The notes under the pieces are model-generated. The model did no database searches, was not told the origin of the DNA, and saw nothing but the letters and a program-made list of their open reading frames with translations. A stretch of 64,000 nucleotides of DNA, taken from the NCBI GenBank assembly GCA_013076295.1, contig RQOL01000616.1, forward strand, positions 6,290,392 through 6,354,391, given 5' to 3'. Positions 24,080 through 35,800 of this stretch are shown here, piece by piece (the first letter of the stretch is position 1; each line of letters begins with the position of its first letter). The translations under genes were made by a program, and so were the position numbers. The DNA is from Sanderia malayensis. Its lineage: Eukaryota; Cnidaria; Scyphozoa; Semaeostomeae; Pelagiidae.

Positions 24080-25490
24080 AATTGAAACTGTGAAGTAGTG
24101 GGTGGACTCTGAAGCATAAAAGAGCTTGTGTATTGACTTGTGGTACTGGTAAAGAAAGGAAATTCATTAAATCAGAACATCAACACTCACTTCTGTACTT
24201 CATGGCTTTTTCATCTTTGTTGTGCTTGGGCGTCATTTGAAGATTACTTCTCTTTGAAAACGGTTGAGCCGCTTCCTAGATCGTACAAGAAGAGTATGTC
24301 AATAGCTTATAACTTTATCAGCCTGGCTAGAATGTTTCCTTTTGATATTATTAAATATTACTACCTACTACCGTACTGGTAGAGCCCTAAGACCATTGCC
24401 TTAGTGACGAGATCAAGGTATTAACTATTTTATATCATCAAAACAGAAGAAAAACATTCAATGATGTTGGTTTGTGTTGCTAGACCTAATTTAAGCATTA
24501 AAACATGTCTGTAGCTCTAGCTCATGATGGTTTCTATATACTCAATTTTGTTTGATTTTAATGACAGCTCCGCCTTTCCAAGAAAGAGTATAACTTAAAG
24601 TGGCTAACGTATTGACGGTAAAGCATTTGAAGTGTAAAGCGTTGGAACAGGTAGAGCAAGCAAGCATTTGATGGCTCGTACATGAACAGTTAGAAGAAGA
24701 CACGAACACGAACAAGAAAATAGAAAGCCATGGGAAAGAAAAGTAGTGGCTGAAACAAAGTGAAACTCCTAAAACATTCCCAATAACATTCCATGACAGG
24801 CAAAAAGCATCGTTTTTAAAAAGGCCGGCAAGTTGCGTATGCAAGGTAACCCACCCAACCATTAATATACAGCTAACTGAAAGAAAATGTCTCCAAACGA
24901 AGGAAACGATGTATTAATGGACTTCTCTGTTCTGAAATACTTTGAAGTATGTGCTGTGTACGATATGTACGATCTGTGCTGCAAACGTGCTAACCAATTG
25001 TCTCTTGATGTTGTAATTAAAGAAGACAAATTCAATTAATTCTGTCTCTCACAGATTCATATTCATCATAAGCTTTTCAGATGCAATGTTTTGTTATGAG
25101 ACCCTTTATAAAAATATGCGAAGACATATTATTGCACTTTAAAATAAGTGTCGTAAAGGGCTCTAACGAGATTATATAAATTAAAGAATATTATATTATA
25201 AAGAGATAAATTTCCGCTGGTGATGAGAAATGCCACCATAGCGAGGCTGCGTAAACAAAATTTGTAAAAAGTGAAGTAATGAGTTTACTCACTGAATATT
25301 ATACCGTCATGGGCAAAAGGGGTTAAAACCAATGAAGATATGGCCATCCATGAAGAGAAACAGAATGGTACCCTAAAAGCAACCTGGGACATGGCCATCG
25401 GTTATCCCATTACGACAGAAGATGAAGATGAACACTTTAAATTATTCATAAGATAAAGGAAATATATGTAGCTCGAGTTTTAATTAAAAT
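24080..25490. other. Intergenic, no supported gene
   Basis: AT-rich DNA with short open frames that show no recognised domain. The longest minus-strand frame (24542-24862) has no supporting splice sites or homology I can see. Confidence 0.5.
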
Positions 25491-25494
25491 TGTC

Positions 25495-25595
25495 GTAGAG
25501 TGGGTACGGCAGCCCACCAACTTAACGTTGGTACAGTGGGTACTGCCGCCCAGCAACTAAGTTGTTGGTAGAGTGGGTACGGCAACCCACCATTA
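25495..25595. repeat. Three tandem ~36-37 bp hairpin-forming units
   Basis: Units start at 25495, 25531 and 25568. Each begins GTA(G/C)AGTGGGTAC and contains a short self-complementary stretch (GTGGGTACGGCAGCCCAC in the first). They lie just upstream of the GPCR remnant. The role is unknown. Confidence 0.7.
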
Positions 25596-25799
25596 AAAGA
25601 TAGAAGGCAAACCTGTGTCTATCTCTGTTGAAAGTCTTAAAGAAGTCACTGACCTTAGCAGCACCAAGACTCTACCGACATGCTGAGTGCCGTACCCCAC
25701 GTCTGGCGGTGGAAGTTCAAAGACAGAAAACCACCCCACGACAGTTTTCAGGCCTAGATAATGGTCGTCTTTCAAGAGATTTTCACTCATACAAATGTA

Positions 25800-27147
25800 G
25801 GCCAAGAACCCGTCATGATAAACATTCATTCGGCTATCATAAATGCATATCTCCAGTTTAATGTGTTCCTCATTCTGTCCATTAGCATCGACAGATACCT
25901 GCACATGAAGTTCCTTTTAAAGTACCATTCGATAGTGACCGAGAGAAGAGCAAATATCTTAATAGTTATTATCTTAATGACAATTATCCTGACTCTCTTC
26001 TACATATTTACGCGAATGTACGGTGAGGTTTTCATTCCGACCTTGTGCTTCAATATAATTGCTATGCTTTCCCTGTTAACAGTCTGTGTTTTATACATAC
26101 AAGCGTACCGGACAATTGAAAGTAGAGTCAAAGAGATGAAACGGAATCAGAAAATATCTGAAATATCCATTGAACTGCCAAGTAGGAGCGCAAGTAGTCA
26201 ACGTAAAAGTGATATAACTGCACCCAACAGAGGAAGCGCGAGTAGAGAACTATCGAAGGCCATTTTGTTTATTTTGAGCATCTTAATTACGTGCTATTGT
26301 CCGGCAATTGTCGCTACCACAATAATTACGAAACAAGGGATGAATGTGAGCACAAAAATGAAGTTGATATCCAGTGGCGTAGATACAGGGGGGGCATGGG
26401 GGGGGCGACCGCCCCCCCACCAGAGCTTCCGAGCCATTTTGTCGGAAAATTTAAGATTTTGTCGGAAAGTTTTCGAAAATGATCTTAAAGGACAGTTTGA
26501 AAACATTTTCAAATTGCTAGAAATAGCCTTGACTCTTCCAGTATCGTCAGCTCACGACGAACGAGCTTTCAGCTGCTGAGAGTCACGACGTATCTCCGAA
26601 ATACCATGAATGAAGAGCGTCTTTCAAACTTGGCGTGGATCTCCATCAATCGCGAAAGAGTGGCAAATTTGCCATTAGGAAAAATGCAAGAACCCTTTCT
26701 TGAAGCAAAAACAAGAAAACTTTTCAATTAAACTATTCATCAATTTGTTTTCGATGTTCTATTTTGGTTTTTGTTCTGTTGTAACCTTTCGAAAATGATA
26801 ATCACCAAAACATTTCATTTCCCGATTCGTGTTTTTCTCAACTAACTGTCATCTTTCATGTTTAAACTCTGTGTATATTCAGAAACGTCTTATCGAACAA
26901 TTACCTAAATTCGGGCTTGCCCTTGTGGACACGCCCAAAAGACACACCTTTTTGTCGGGAAATTTTGGTCTTTGCCCCCCCGCTAAATATTTCTATCTAC
27001 GCCACTGTTGATATCATACAGTTGCATTTTATTGATATTATTAAATGCAACATTAAATGCAATTGTTTTATTTGCATTCAATACAAAACTCAAAAACTAC
27101 GTCAAGGAGCTTTTCAAAATGTTGTTTACTTGTGGAACTTAGATTGC
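25800..27147 (+). pseudogene. Rhodopsin-type GPCR remnant, interrupted by a hAT element
   Basis: The frame from about 25820 encodes the third membrane segment with ISIDRYLHM (the DRY motif). The fourth and fifth segments follow, then a long Ser/Arg-rich third intracellular loop, and a sixth segment with CYCP in place of CWxP. At 26371 the frame runs into a hAT element. Directly after it, at 27016, the seventh segment resumes in the same frame (ILLILLNATLNAIVLFAF), where the usual NPxxY site reads NAIVL. A short tail ends at a TAG near 27147. The first two membrane segments are not visible upstream, so the copy is also 5'-truncated or its first part is elsewhere. Intronless rhodopsin-class receptors are common in invertebrates. 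Ligand class cannot be told. Confidence 0.8.
26372..27007 (+). mobile_element. Non-autonomous hAT element with transposase C-terminal remnant
   Basis: The element starts CAGTGGCGTAGATA and ends TATCTACGCCACTG, perfect 14 bp inverted ends. It is flanked by an 8 bp target duplication, TTGATATC at 26364-26371 and 27008-27015, which is diagnostic of hAT transposition. G-rich and C-rich tracts lie just inside the ends. The interior holds a short piece of hAT dimerisation domain (LPVSSAHDERAFS, then in another frame ...ERLSNLAWISINRE), so the transposase is deleted and frameshifted. It is about 636 bp. Confidence 0.93.
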
Positions 27148-27948
27148 CCAGTTGTCTGATTTCTCTTAAAAATAACTTTTAGTTTGACGGTACTATAAAG
27201 ATACAACCAAACCAATTATTTTACTTTTGAATCTCCTTTTCTCACTTTCAAAACAAACATGACTAAAGTTTTGTATCGAAAACCATGCAAACACTCAGTC
27301 CAAATCTAGTTAAAAACGCCTCTGGTAGAAATCTTTACTTTCCACTTGACTTTTCAATCAATTTTGGTGAGAGCTAACGAAAACTTCCACAAAAATATAA
27401 AACAATTCTCGAGATTGTTTGCATGTTTGATTCTGTCTTTTGAGGTTGTTTGAACAAGCATGGGCAAAAACAGCGAAAACGGCCAAAGTGCGTTTTGACA
27501 GCCCAAAACTCTTAATTAAATGTATCAAATCGCATGCGAGTTAAGCATGCGAACTAAGCCGCAAAAACAACCACGGGCCTAAATTCAAAAATACTTTGCA
27601 CATACCTTTAAATCCAGTCTGTGAAAGTCGTCACGAAGAAGTGAAGTTCACTTTCATCAGGTCCAGTTCTTCTTTTACTATCTCTCTGTCGCATTTCGCT
27701 TTAAAACAACTCTTTCATACTGGATAAAAACCGATAACTTTCACCAAAAAACTGAAATGTCAAAAAACTCCCTGACCGAAATTTGACCTTTTTAGCTTGA
27801 CTGAACGTTATCATTAAATTTGAAACCAGTCACAGCATAGTTTAAACCCCCTAGGGGGCAGTAAGTTTAGATTTTTCTTTCTTTGGGGGCATGCGAAGCA
27901 TGTGGTATTATGTGAGATAAATTCTTGCAAGCTAATTAATAGGTTTTA

Positions 27949-28278
27949 CTTTAATCGGAGAAACTTTCGCGAGGCGAAAAAAACGCGAAATTTCTATTAA
28001 CTTTCGCGTTTTAGGCAAAATTGGATATTTTGCGAGAATAAACTTTCGCGAATTCCAAGTCTGAACAGAAACTTTAAACAGAAACTTTGAAGTAGTTTTT
28101 ATTCAAAGTGAAACTTTTTCATAAATTTCGCGAATTTCTAATTTTGAAATTTTTATCAAGAATAAACTTTCGCGAATTTCATATTTTAGAAAATTTCGCG
28201 CAATAAACTTTCGCGAATTTTGGCCAAAAACGCGAAAATCGCGAAAGTTTCTTCCCGTTAAAGTTTCTCCGATTAAAG
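27949..28278. mobile_element. TIR element, TA target duplication
   Basis: A 330 bp element starts CTTTAATCGGAGAAACTTT and ends with the matching reverse complement (GTTTCTCCGATTAAAG), with TA on both sides. The interior repeats AACTTTCGCGAATTTC-like words in both directions, so much of it can fold back on itself. It is non-coding. Confidence 0.82.
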
Positions 28279-28844
28279 TATTCATCGTAGATTCAATTAT
28301 TGTTGCTATTTCCGTGCAGATTCAAATAAATATTATCCATATGAATGTACATATTCAATGATTCTTGAAATTACACGTGAACGTATTTTAAGTTTTCGCT
28401 TGTGTTAAACTAAGCTGTAAATTAAATATTATTTCAGTCTTTAAGAATTAGACTTAGAGTTGATGAAATCAACATTTTTATGTGTAATTAAATGAGAAGA
28501 AAAAGGTTTTATTTCTTGCTATTTTTCTTGGCAAAACAATAAAACAAGCATCAGTTTACAACCTCGGCGTTAATAAACAAAATTGCACATAGATACAGAT
28601 TCTAACAGTTATATGAATGCATTAAACATAAAAAATATCAATAATAATAATAATTGTCGAGACTAATTTTTATAGCATTATTCTTAGCTATATAACTAAA
28701 CAAGTACTGAAGTTAACATAACAATAGTAGGGATAAAAAATTTAATGTGACAAAGTAACTTAATAATATAATTTACGCTATTCTGAAATCGACATTGAAA
28801 CATTATTGTCGCATAGCATTTTATCACATTAAAGTTTTAAATTA

Positions 28845-29216
28845 CACGTTTTTTTTATAAGAAACCTGGCTCAAGGCCTAGTATAGTAGAAGTTTCTTAA
28901 TTTTGAGCCACATTTTAGTTCTAAAAGTTTCTTAAAGCTTCTTAATTTAATGAAAAAAGTTGCAGTGAAAACGAAGAAAAAGCGTGGATGTAGCAAAATA
29001 AACAAAGAAAAATCGTCAATGCGAAAAATCGTCATGTGGAGTCGACAATGTTATGCTTGGCACATAAAACATAATGTTTAATGCGTAAAGGAAAAACGTG
29101 TTTCCGAAATTTCTAATGTTTCTTAGATATTTCCCTGTAGTTCTAAAAGTTTCTTAAATTTTAGGGCGTCTAGATCTAGGTTTCTTATAAACCGGTTTCT
29201 TATAAAAAAAAACGTG
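28845..29216. mobile_element. TIR element, TA target duplication
   Basis: The ends are CACGTTTTTTTTATAAGAAA and the matching TTTCTTATAAAAAAAAACGTG, flanked by TA. The interior repeats AGTTTCTTAA several times. It is about 372 bp and non-coding. It lies downstream of the GRAF-like gene. Confidence 0.8.
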
Positions 29217-29570
29217 TATTGCTTTTGATAATACATGGTACATTTTTTGAATAAAAACTGGAAAAAACAGCTTACAGTAGCTGTCATAATAAAATTAAAC
29301 TTCTTTTACTCATATTACCCAGTTGAGAAATTCCCAAACCAATTTGAAGTTAAATCACACATAAAACTAAAACTATTACAGTCCCCCCCTCCCCAAATCA
29401 TTGTAATGAAAATTCAATCAATCACAAATATCTTTGCATGGAAAACCAGCCTGGATAGTGCAATGATTAAACAATCAGAAGAGAAATTTCCATTTCTCTT
29501 GGAGACTTTGCATCAACGAATAATGCAACTATGCAAGATACAATGAATACATAGAAATGCATAAAAATAC

Positions 29571-29811
29571 TCAATATGGTTGTTCTATTGGTACCACATA
29601 GTTCTCTGGCAGTAAACCAGTTCTTCCATTGTCCAATGTCCCTGTTAACCAACCTTCCTCGGTGGACTTTTCCACTGCAAGGTGAAGTGAAAATTTCATT
29701 TTACTGATTTTAGGGGGAGGCCGCTAACAACCCAGAGGGCCCGCAAAAGTAGGCGGGCCCAGCTTAGGGCAGCCTGCCATCCTTCAAAAATATTTAGCGA
29801 ACATAGCGCTG

Positions 29812-29860
<49 letters not shown>

Positions 29861-32800
29861 TAACACACGCATGTCGTCTGATTGCTTCTGTACGATTCAT
29901 GAATCATTATGCGCGTGGGAGGCACGTAGAATACGCATGCGTTTTTAACATTCTTTACAAATTTAATGCTGATTAATCCAAAAATTAAGCAGGGTTAATG
30001 TTCGAAAAATAATTGCCTTATTGCGTGGCTGCCAATATACTGTATCTACTTGCCAAATCGGATACAAGCTGCCATACACAGCTCATCAACATACCGGTGA
30101 GACCTAGGGGCCCATTAGAACTGTCACTAATCAGTCTCGTGCGTCTTGTTTGACGAACGGCGCACATGCGCAGAGAGTATTATTAGACTACACCCTAAGG
30201 CTTATAGTAGTGCGTTAAGTAGCCTGTCCAGTCATTGTTCGCTGGAGCTCATAGCACAATTTCTCCCTCCCTCCCTGTTCCCCTCTATTGTTTTTTGAGT
30301 TATTTCATCATTATTTCGCAGTTTAACCGTCCAGTTAAAGTCTGCCTGGTGTACCGGCCGGAATGGTTTTCGGAATCGGAATCACCGACCGTAAATGCCT
30401 TTCTCTACTCAAGCAATCCGGGCCGGTAGGCTAACAGCCCAATTTCTTGAGATAACATTAACTTACCATTTGTTATGATGGCACCGACGGAAAAAGATAG
30501 CTCAGAGCTGTTTTCTCCAACACAATTATAAATGGCACGAACTTTCCTGGAATTAGATGATAACAGATTTTAAGTCGATGGTAACATAAAGCCATAACTT
30601 CAATGAGCTATAACTGAAATGTACTCACTTCTCCGGAGGCGGGTCAGACTTCTTCGGAGGCGGGTCAGGCTTGGACATCTTTGGATCTGCAATAAAGGGA
30701 AAACAGTTCGTATCAATCAATGAAAACATAAAAGTCACAACGTAGAACACAATGTTATCTTTGAACCGATGACAACACATACTTTGTCCTTGTTTGGGAG
30801 AATAGGGCGACTTCTGATTCACTGGAGCCTCAGTTTGACTGAGAATCGGAGCTGAAAAGAATAAAGAGGAATCGAAATCATTGACGTCAAATAATGCTTC
30901 ATTTCAAATACCGTATTTCCTCTATAACAATAATAATAATGATAATAATAATAATAATAATAATAAATGATTTATTTTCAGTTGGCTATATTTCTCTAGC
31001 TAGATGCTAATTTAGGCCAACTATCAAATTACAAGAAATGAAAGTTAATTAAAAGATTTAAAAGCCTAAGTTTACAATATTAATTTAAATAAATCCTACA
31101 TTACTTATATATTTTCTACATAATCTACAGCTGCACTCAAATTGTATTTCTTTTATCTTTGCTTTGAAACTTGACAGTGTTGGGGACTCCTTCACATCAT
31201 TAGAAAGTGTTTTTGCCATAATTTTTGTCCAATAAATCTTATGTTTTCTGTGCCAAAAGAAGTTGTTTTGGCTTGTGGTAAGATAATACCTTTGATTGTT
31301 CGCAGGTTGTGTGGCAACTCTCTTTCAAAAAAAATATCTTTCACGAAACTAGGATTTAGACCATTTAGAGATTTAAAAATTTCTATCATGAGCAGCTGTA
31401 GACTTTTCTGATGAACTGACACTGATTTAGTATTTTCAAGGAGTGCCTCAAAACTTGCTGTGGTATCTCTAGTCATTAGACGAAGGCCCCTTTCGTGTAT
31501 TTTATTGATTTTGTTATTACTTTTTCTATCATTACATATCCAAACAAGTGAACAGTAGCTAAATTGTGACGTTACGAATGAGGTCATCGTTGTTCGTAGT
31601 TGCTGTTCATTCATGTATTTGGATACCCTAGCAAGAGCATGCAATTTTTGGCTTGCCTTTTTACAGACATTATCTATGTGGGTTTGAAAGCTAAGTTTCT
31701 TGTCTACAGTGATACCGAGTAGTTTTTCATTCTGGCTTTCTATCAGAGGGGAGCGCCCAATCGTGACCGATGTGTTCTCTTTGGTGCCAAACATAAGAAG
31801 ATGACATTTGTCATCATTCATTTTCATATAGTTATCTACGAACCATTCCGATAAGAGATTGGCATCCCCCTCTAATTTTTCCAGAATATTATATATTTCG
31901 TAGCCGCACGAGAATATTGTGGTATCATCTGCGTAATTGCATCTACACACAACACAACAATTATTTTTATAGCAAAAAATAATCGATGAAACAATCATAA
32001 GAATAATCATAATCATATTCATTGCTGTGATTACCATCTTTCAACAGATCAGCGGACGCCATGTAAATCTGAAATAAAAAAGAATAATATTACCTTCTCG
32101 AGCATTTAGAGCACAATGCAATACAGTAAACACCCGCGTATAAGAACCTGTGAATTCTGCATCCAGCCTATTGTTCAAATACAATAGTCTATTGTCTTTT
32201 CTATTGCTTTGCGAAGGGATTTCAGCCTGGAAGGTTCTTAACCCACTGGTTCTTATATGCAGGTGTTTACTGTAGCATCGACGTACTACAGTCATCAACA
32301 GTAAAGCAATTTCAAACGGATAACTTACTGGTTCGTTTCCATCCATAACCTCCAGCCAACATCGGCGATCTTCGTCGGATAATGCTTCTAAGGTCATGAT
32401 GTCTTTCCTGGAAGAGATCAGATAGAATGATACTTAAGATACATTGATGATTTATTTTAATAGTACTAAGATTCTCAAGTTAAATAAGGTTCAACTCGAG
32501 TAAGAACCAGTTAAAAAATAAAATTTGATATCCAATAAATAAACCAGGAGGAAAGCTAAATTTGCATAGGAATTTAAGAATGAAGACCATATATCCAAAT
32601 GACAATTTCCAAAATTTTTATTTAAATATTGATACTCTGACATGTCCGCACTCACAGATGTAACTTCTAATTACCTATCGCTTCCAGTTATTTGAAAACA
32701 GAATCTTCTTTCCAGGGGTTCAGTGGGCTTGCTAAGAACAAGATTGAAAATCATTCCATAAAAAAATTTTAACCCCGTTGATTAATAGGAGTATAGTTAC

Positions 32801-35800
32801 AAAAGAAATCTTCTTAACACTATCTTCTTAACCCAAAAGCAACTTCAATGAAATAATTCAAGAAAAAGCTAACCGTGTGCAAGATGATACAATGAACGTG
32901 TTTGAATCCGAACTCTGAAACAAGAGAGTTCACCAGTAACAATAAAATGGTAAAATAACATCACGGAAGACACCGACACCAAAGTGAAAATGAAAAGTTA
33001 GGAGGGAAAGACGAATATCGAAGGTACACAATACCATTTTGCCCATTGTTTGTGAATAAGGTATCATTGTAAGCATCTTATTCTCCTTCTGATACATGCA
33101 ATAATGTTTCGTCCACGGAAATACCAATCTACCTGGAATGAAGATCAACTAATGCACATCTTTATTTGCTAATTGCGCAAAAACAAAGCTCGAAGTCGGC
33201 AATAACACTGCCCAGCCTAATAAAATCGATGAACCTTCTTATCGACAGATGATACCTGTAAAAATAACCCACCTGCGTGGATTTATAGTTGCTGAATTTC
33301 AATAGCATAAACATACCGTGTTTCTTCTCTTGCATAAAAAGGTAGCCTTGCCTGGCATAAGTGGTCTTCTGCAACTCTCCAGTTTCTCCTTGCTGGAACA
33401 TGAAACAACAAATGATAGCGTGTTGAGGTCTGTTCAAACCCTGGTGCTGAATACTCAATAACAAAGCAGCATACATTGATATAAACACACGATAAACGTT
33501 GATATTTATACCTTCTCGACTCTCTTTTTCAGATCTTCTGTTTCCTCTTGCGTGATCTCATACCGTTTTCTGACCTGCAGCAAAAACAAGATGAGAAGTC
33601 TTATATGCGAGTGTTTACTGTAGCATCGACGTACTACAGTCATCAACAGTAAAGCAATCTCAAACGGATAGCTTACTGGTTCGTGTCCATCCATAACCTC
33701 CAGCCAACATCGGTGATCTTCATCAGATAATGCTTGTAAGGTCATGATGTCTTTCCTGGAAGAGATCAGATGGGATGATACACAAGATACATTGATGGTT
33801 TATTTTGATAGTACTAACATTTTCAAGTTAAATAAGGTTCAACTCGAGTAAGAACCAGTTAAAAAATAAAATTTGATATCCAATAAATAAACCAGGAGGA
33901 AAGCTAAATTTGCATAGGAATTTAAGAATGAAGACCATATATCCAAATGACAATTTCCAAAATTTTTATTTAAATATTGATACTCTGACATGTCCGCACT
34001 CACAGATGTAACTTCTAATTACCTATCGCTTCCAGTTATTTGAAAACAGAATCTTCTTTCCAGGGGTTCAGTGGGCTTGCTAAGAACAAGATTGAAAATC
34101 ATTCCATAAAAAAGCTTTAACCCAGTTGATTAATAGGAGTAATTACAAAAGAAATCTTCTTAGTGCTTATGCAACGAATTTTTACATAGTGTTTTTATTT
34201 CAAAAATCTATAGCTTTCAATGCACTGATTAACGTGGCGCAAATAAAATTTGCAAATTATGTATACTTTTTTCGCTATTAACCTTCAAAGTAGGCAATTT
34301 TGACCTTTTTCGTGCGAAAACTGAACATCACTGTGATGTCATCAAACGTCGCGTCTGCAACGTCAAGCTAGCAGGCTTCCTTCTATTGAAATTCGACATG
34401 GCAAGCTGTGAGCGAGCACACACATGACGGGAATCTCGTCTCGGGAGCAAATAAATCATAAAGCTATTTACGTGTCGTAGAGATACATAACGGAGACAAT
34501 TGTACGATTACTCAGTGTTGCGAAAAAGTATCGTTTCATAATGTTGCTGATAGTATTTCAAAACCAATCAAACAGAACAAGGTCTTCTTAAGGAATTCAG
34601 GAGACAGACATCATTCGCACCCACCGACTAGGATAGCAGGATTTTATTCATTATAGCGCTCATTTTTGCTTTGAAGTAAAGAGAGATATTGGGAAAGAAT
34701 TAAAGATGAGATTAAAGCTAAAACCAAACGCTATTCCTGCAATAGATGCAGTAAACAAGCTCGTAAACCAAAGGCCCGAGCCGACCAAAACAAATGTCAG
34801 AAGATTTAGCTTTTGGGGTGATATCGAAGGAATTTTAATTTCCGAAGTTTCTAAAAATAATTCAATGTCTGCAATTTTGAGCTAAAATAAGTTATTACAA
34901 AAAATAAGACCTGGGATAAGCCAAACCAGGGCTACGTGTCGTTCCACAGCAACTCGAAGCAACAATGGCGACGCGGGATGACGTCACATTTTTTGGAGGT
35001 ACCCATTTTCAAACTTACATAATTGTGTCTCTAACGTTAAAAAAAACGACACCAATTTTTTTCAGTACGACGGCTAAAAGATTCGCCCTTATGTTGGTGC
35101 AGCCGGAGCTCAAATATCCCCACCCTGAGTGGAGCTATTAAAAAAAACCAGACGACGTTCGAAAAAACCCATTGACTTCCATTGCGCAAAATAATTTGGG
35201 TCATCACTGTGACGTCACAGCGTTGCGATATTTTTCGCAAAAGGTGGCCTGATTCAAGGTGAAATTAAAGTAACTTATACTTGTCAGATGCACGTCAAAA
35301 TTGCATCAAACTAATCAGTACATCTTTGGCTTTCATTTAAAATAAAAAAATCAATATGTCAAATTTCGTTGCATAAGCACTTTAACACTACCAAAAGCAA
35401 CTTCAATGAAATAATTCAAGAAAAAGCTAACCGTGTGCAAGATGATACAATGAACGTGTTTGTATCCGAACTCTGAAACAAGAGAGTTCATCAGTAACAA
35501 TAAAATGGTAAAATAACATCAGGGAAGACACCGACACCAAAGTGAAAATGAAAAGTTAGGAGGGAGAGACGAATATCGAAGGTACACAATACCATTTTGC
35601 CCATTGTTTGTGAATAAGGTATCATTGTAAGTATCTTATTCTCCTTCTGATACATGCAATAATGTTTCGTCCACGAAAATACCAATCCACCTGGAACGAA
35701 GATCAACTAATGCACATCTTTATTTGCTAATTGTGCAAAAACAAAGCTTGAAGTTGGCAATAACACTGCGTAGCCTAATAAAATCGATGAACCTTCTTAT

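Noticed and set aside
25593..25904. Minus-strand 103-residue frame over the GPCR start
   Set aside because: No domain and no splice support. It is opposite the receptor frame.
31192..32037. Treating the reverse transcriptase frame as a host gene exon
   Set aside because: It has the YADD catalytic site and LINE C-terminal features with an (ATT)n tail. The flanking host exons join in phase without it.
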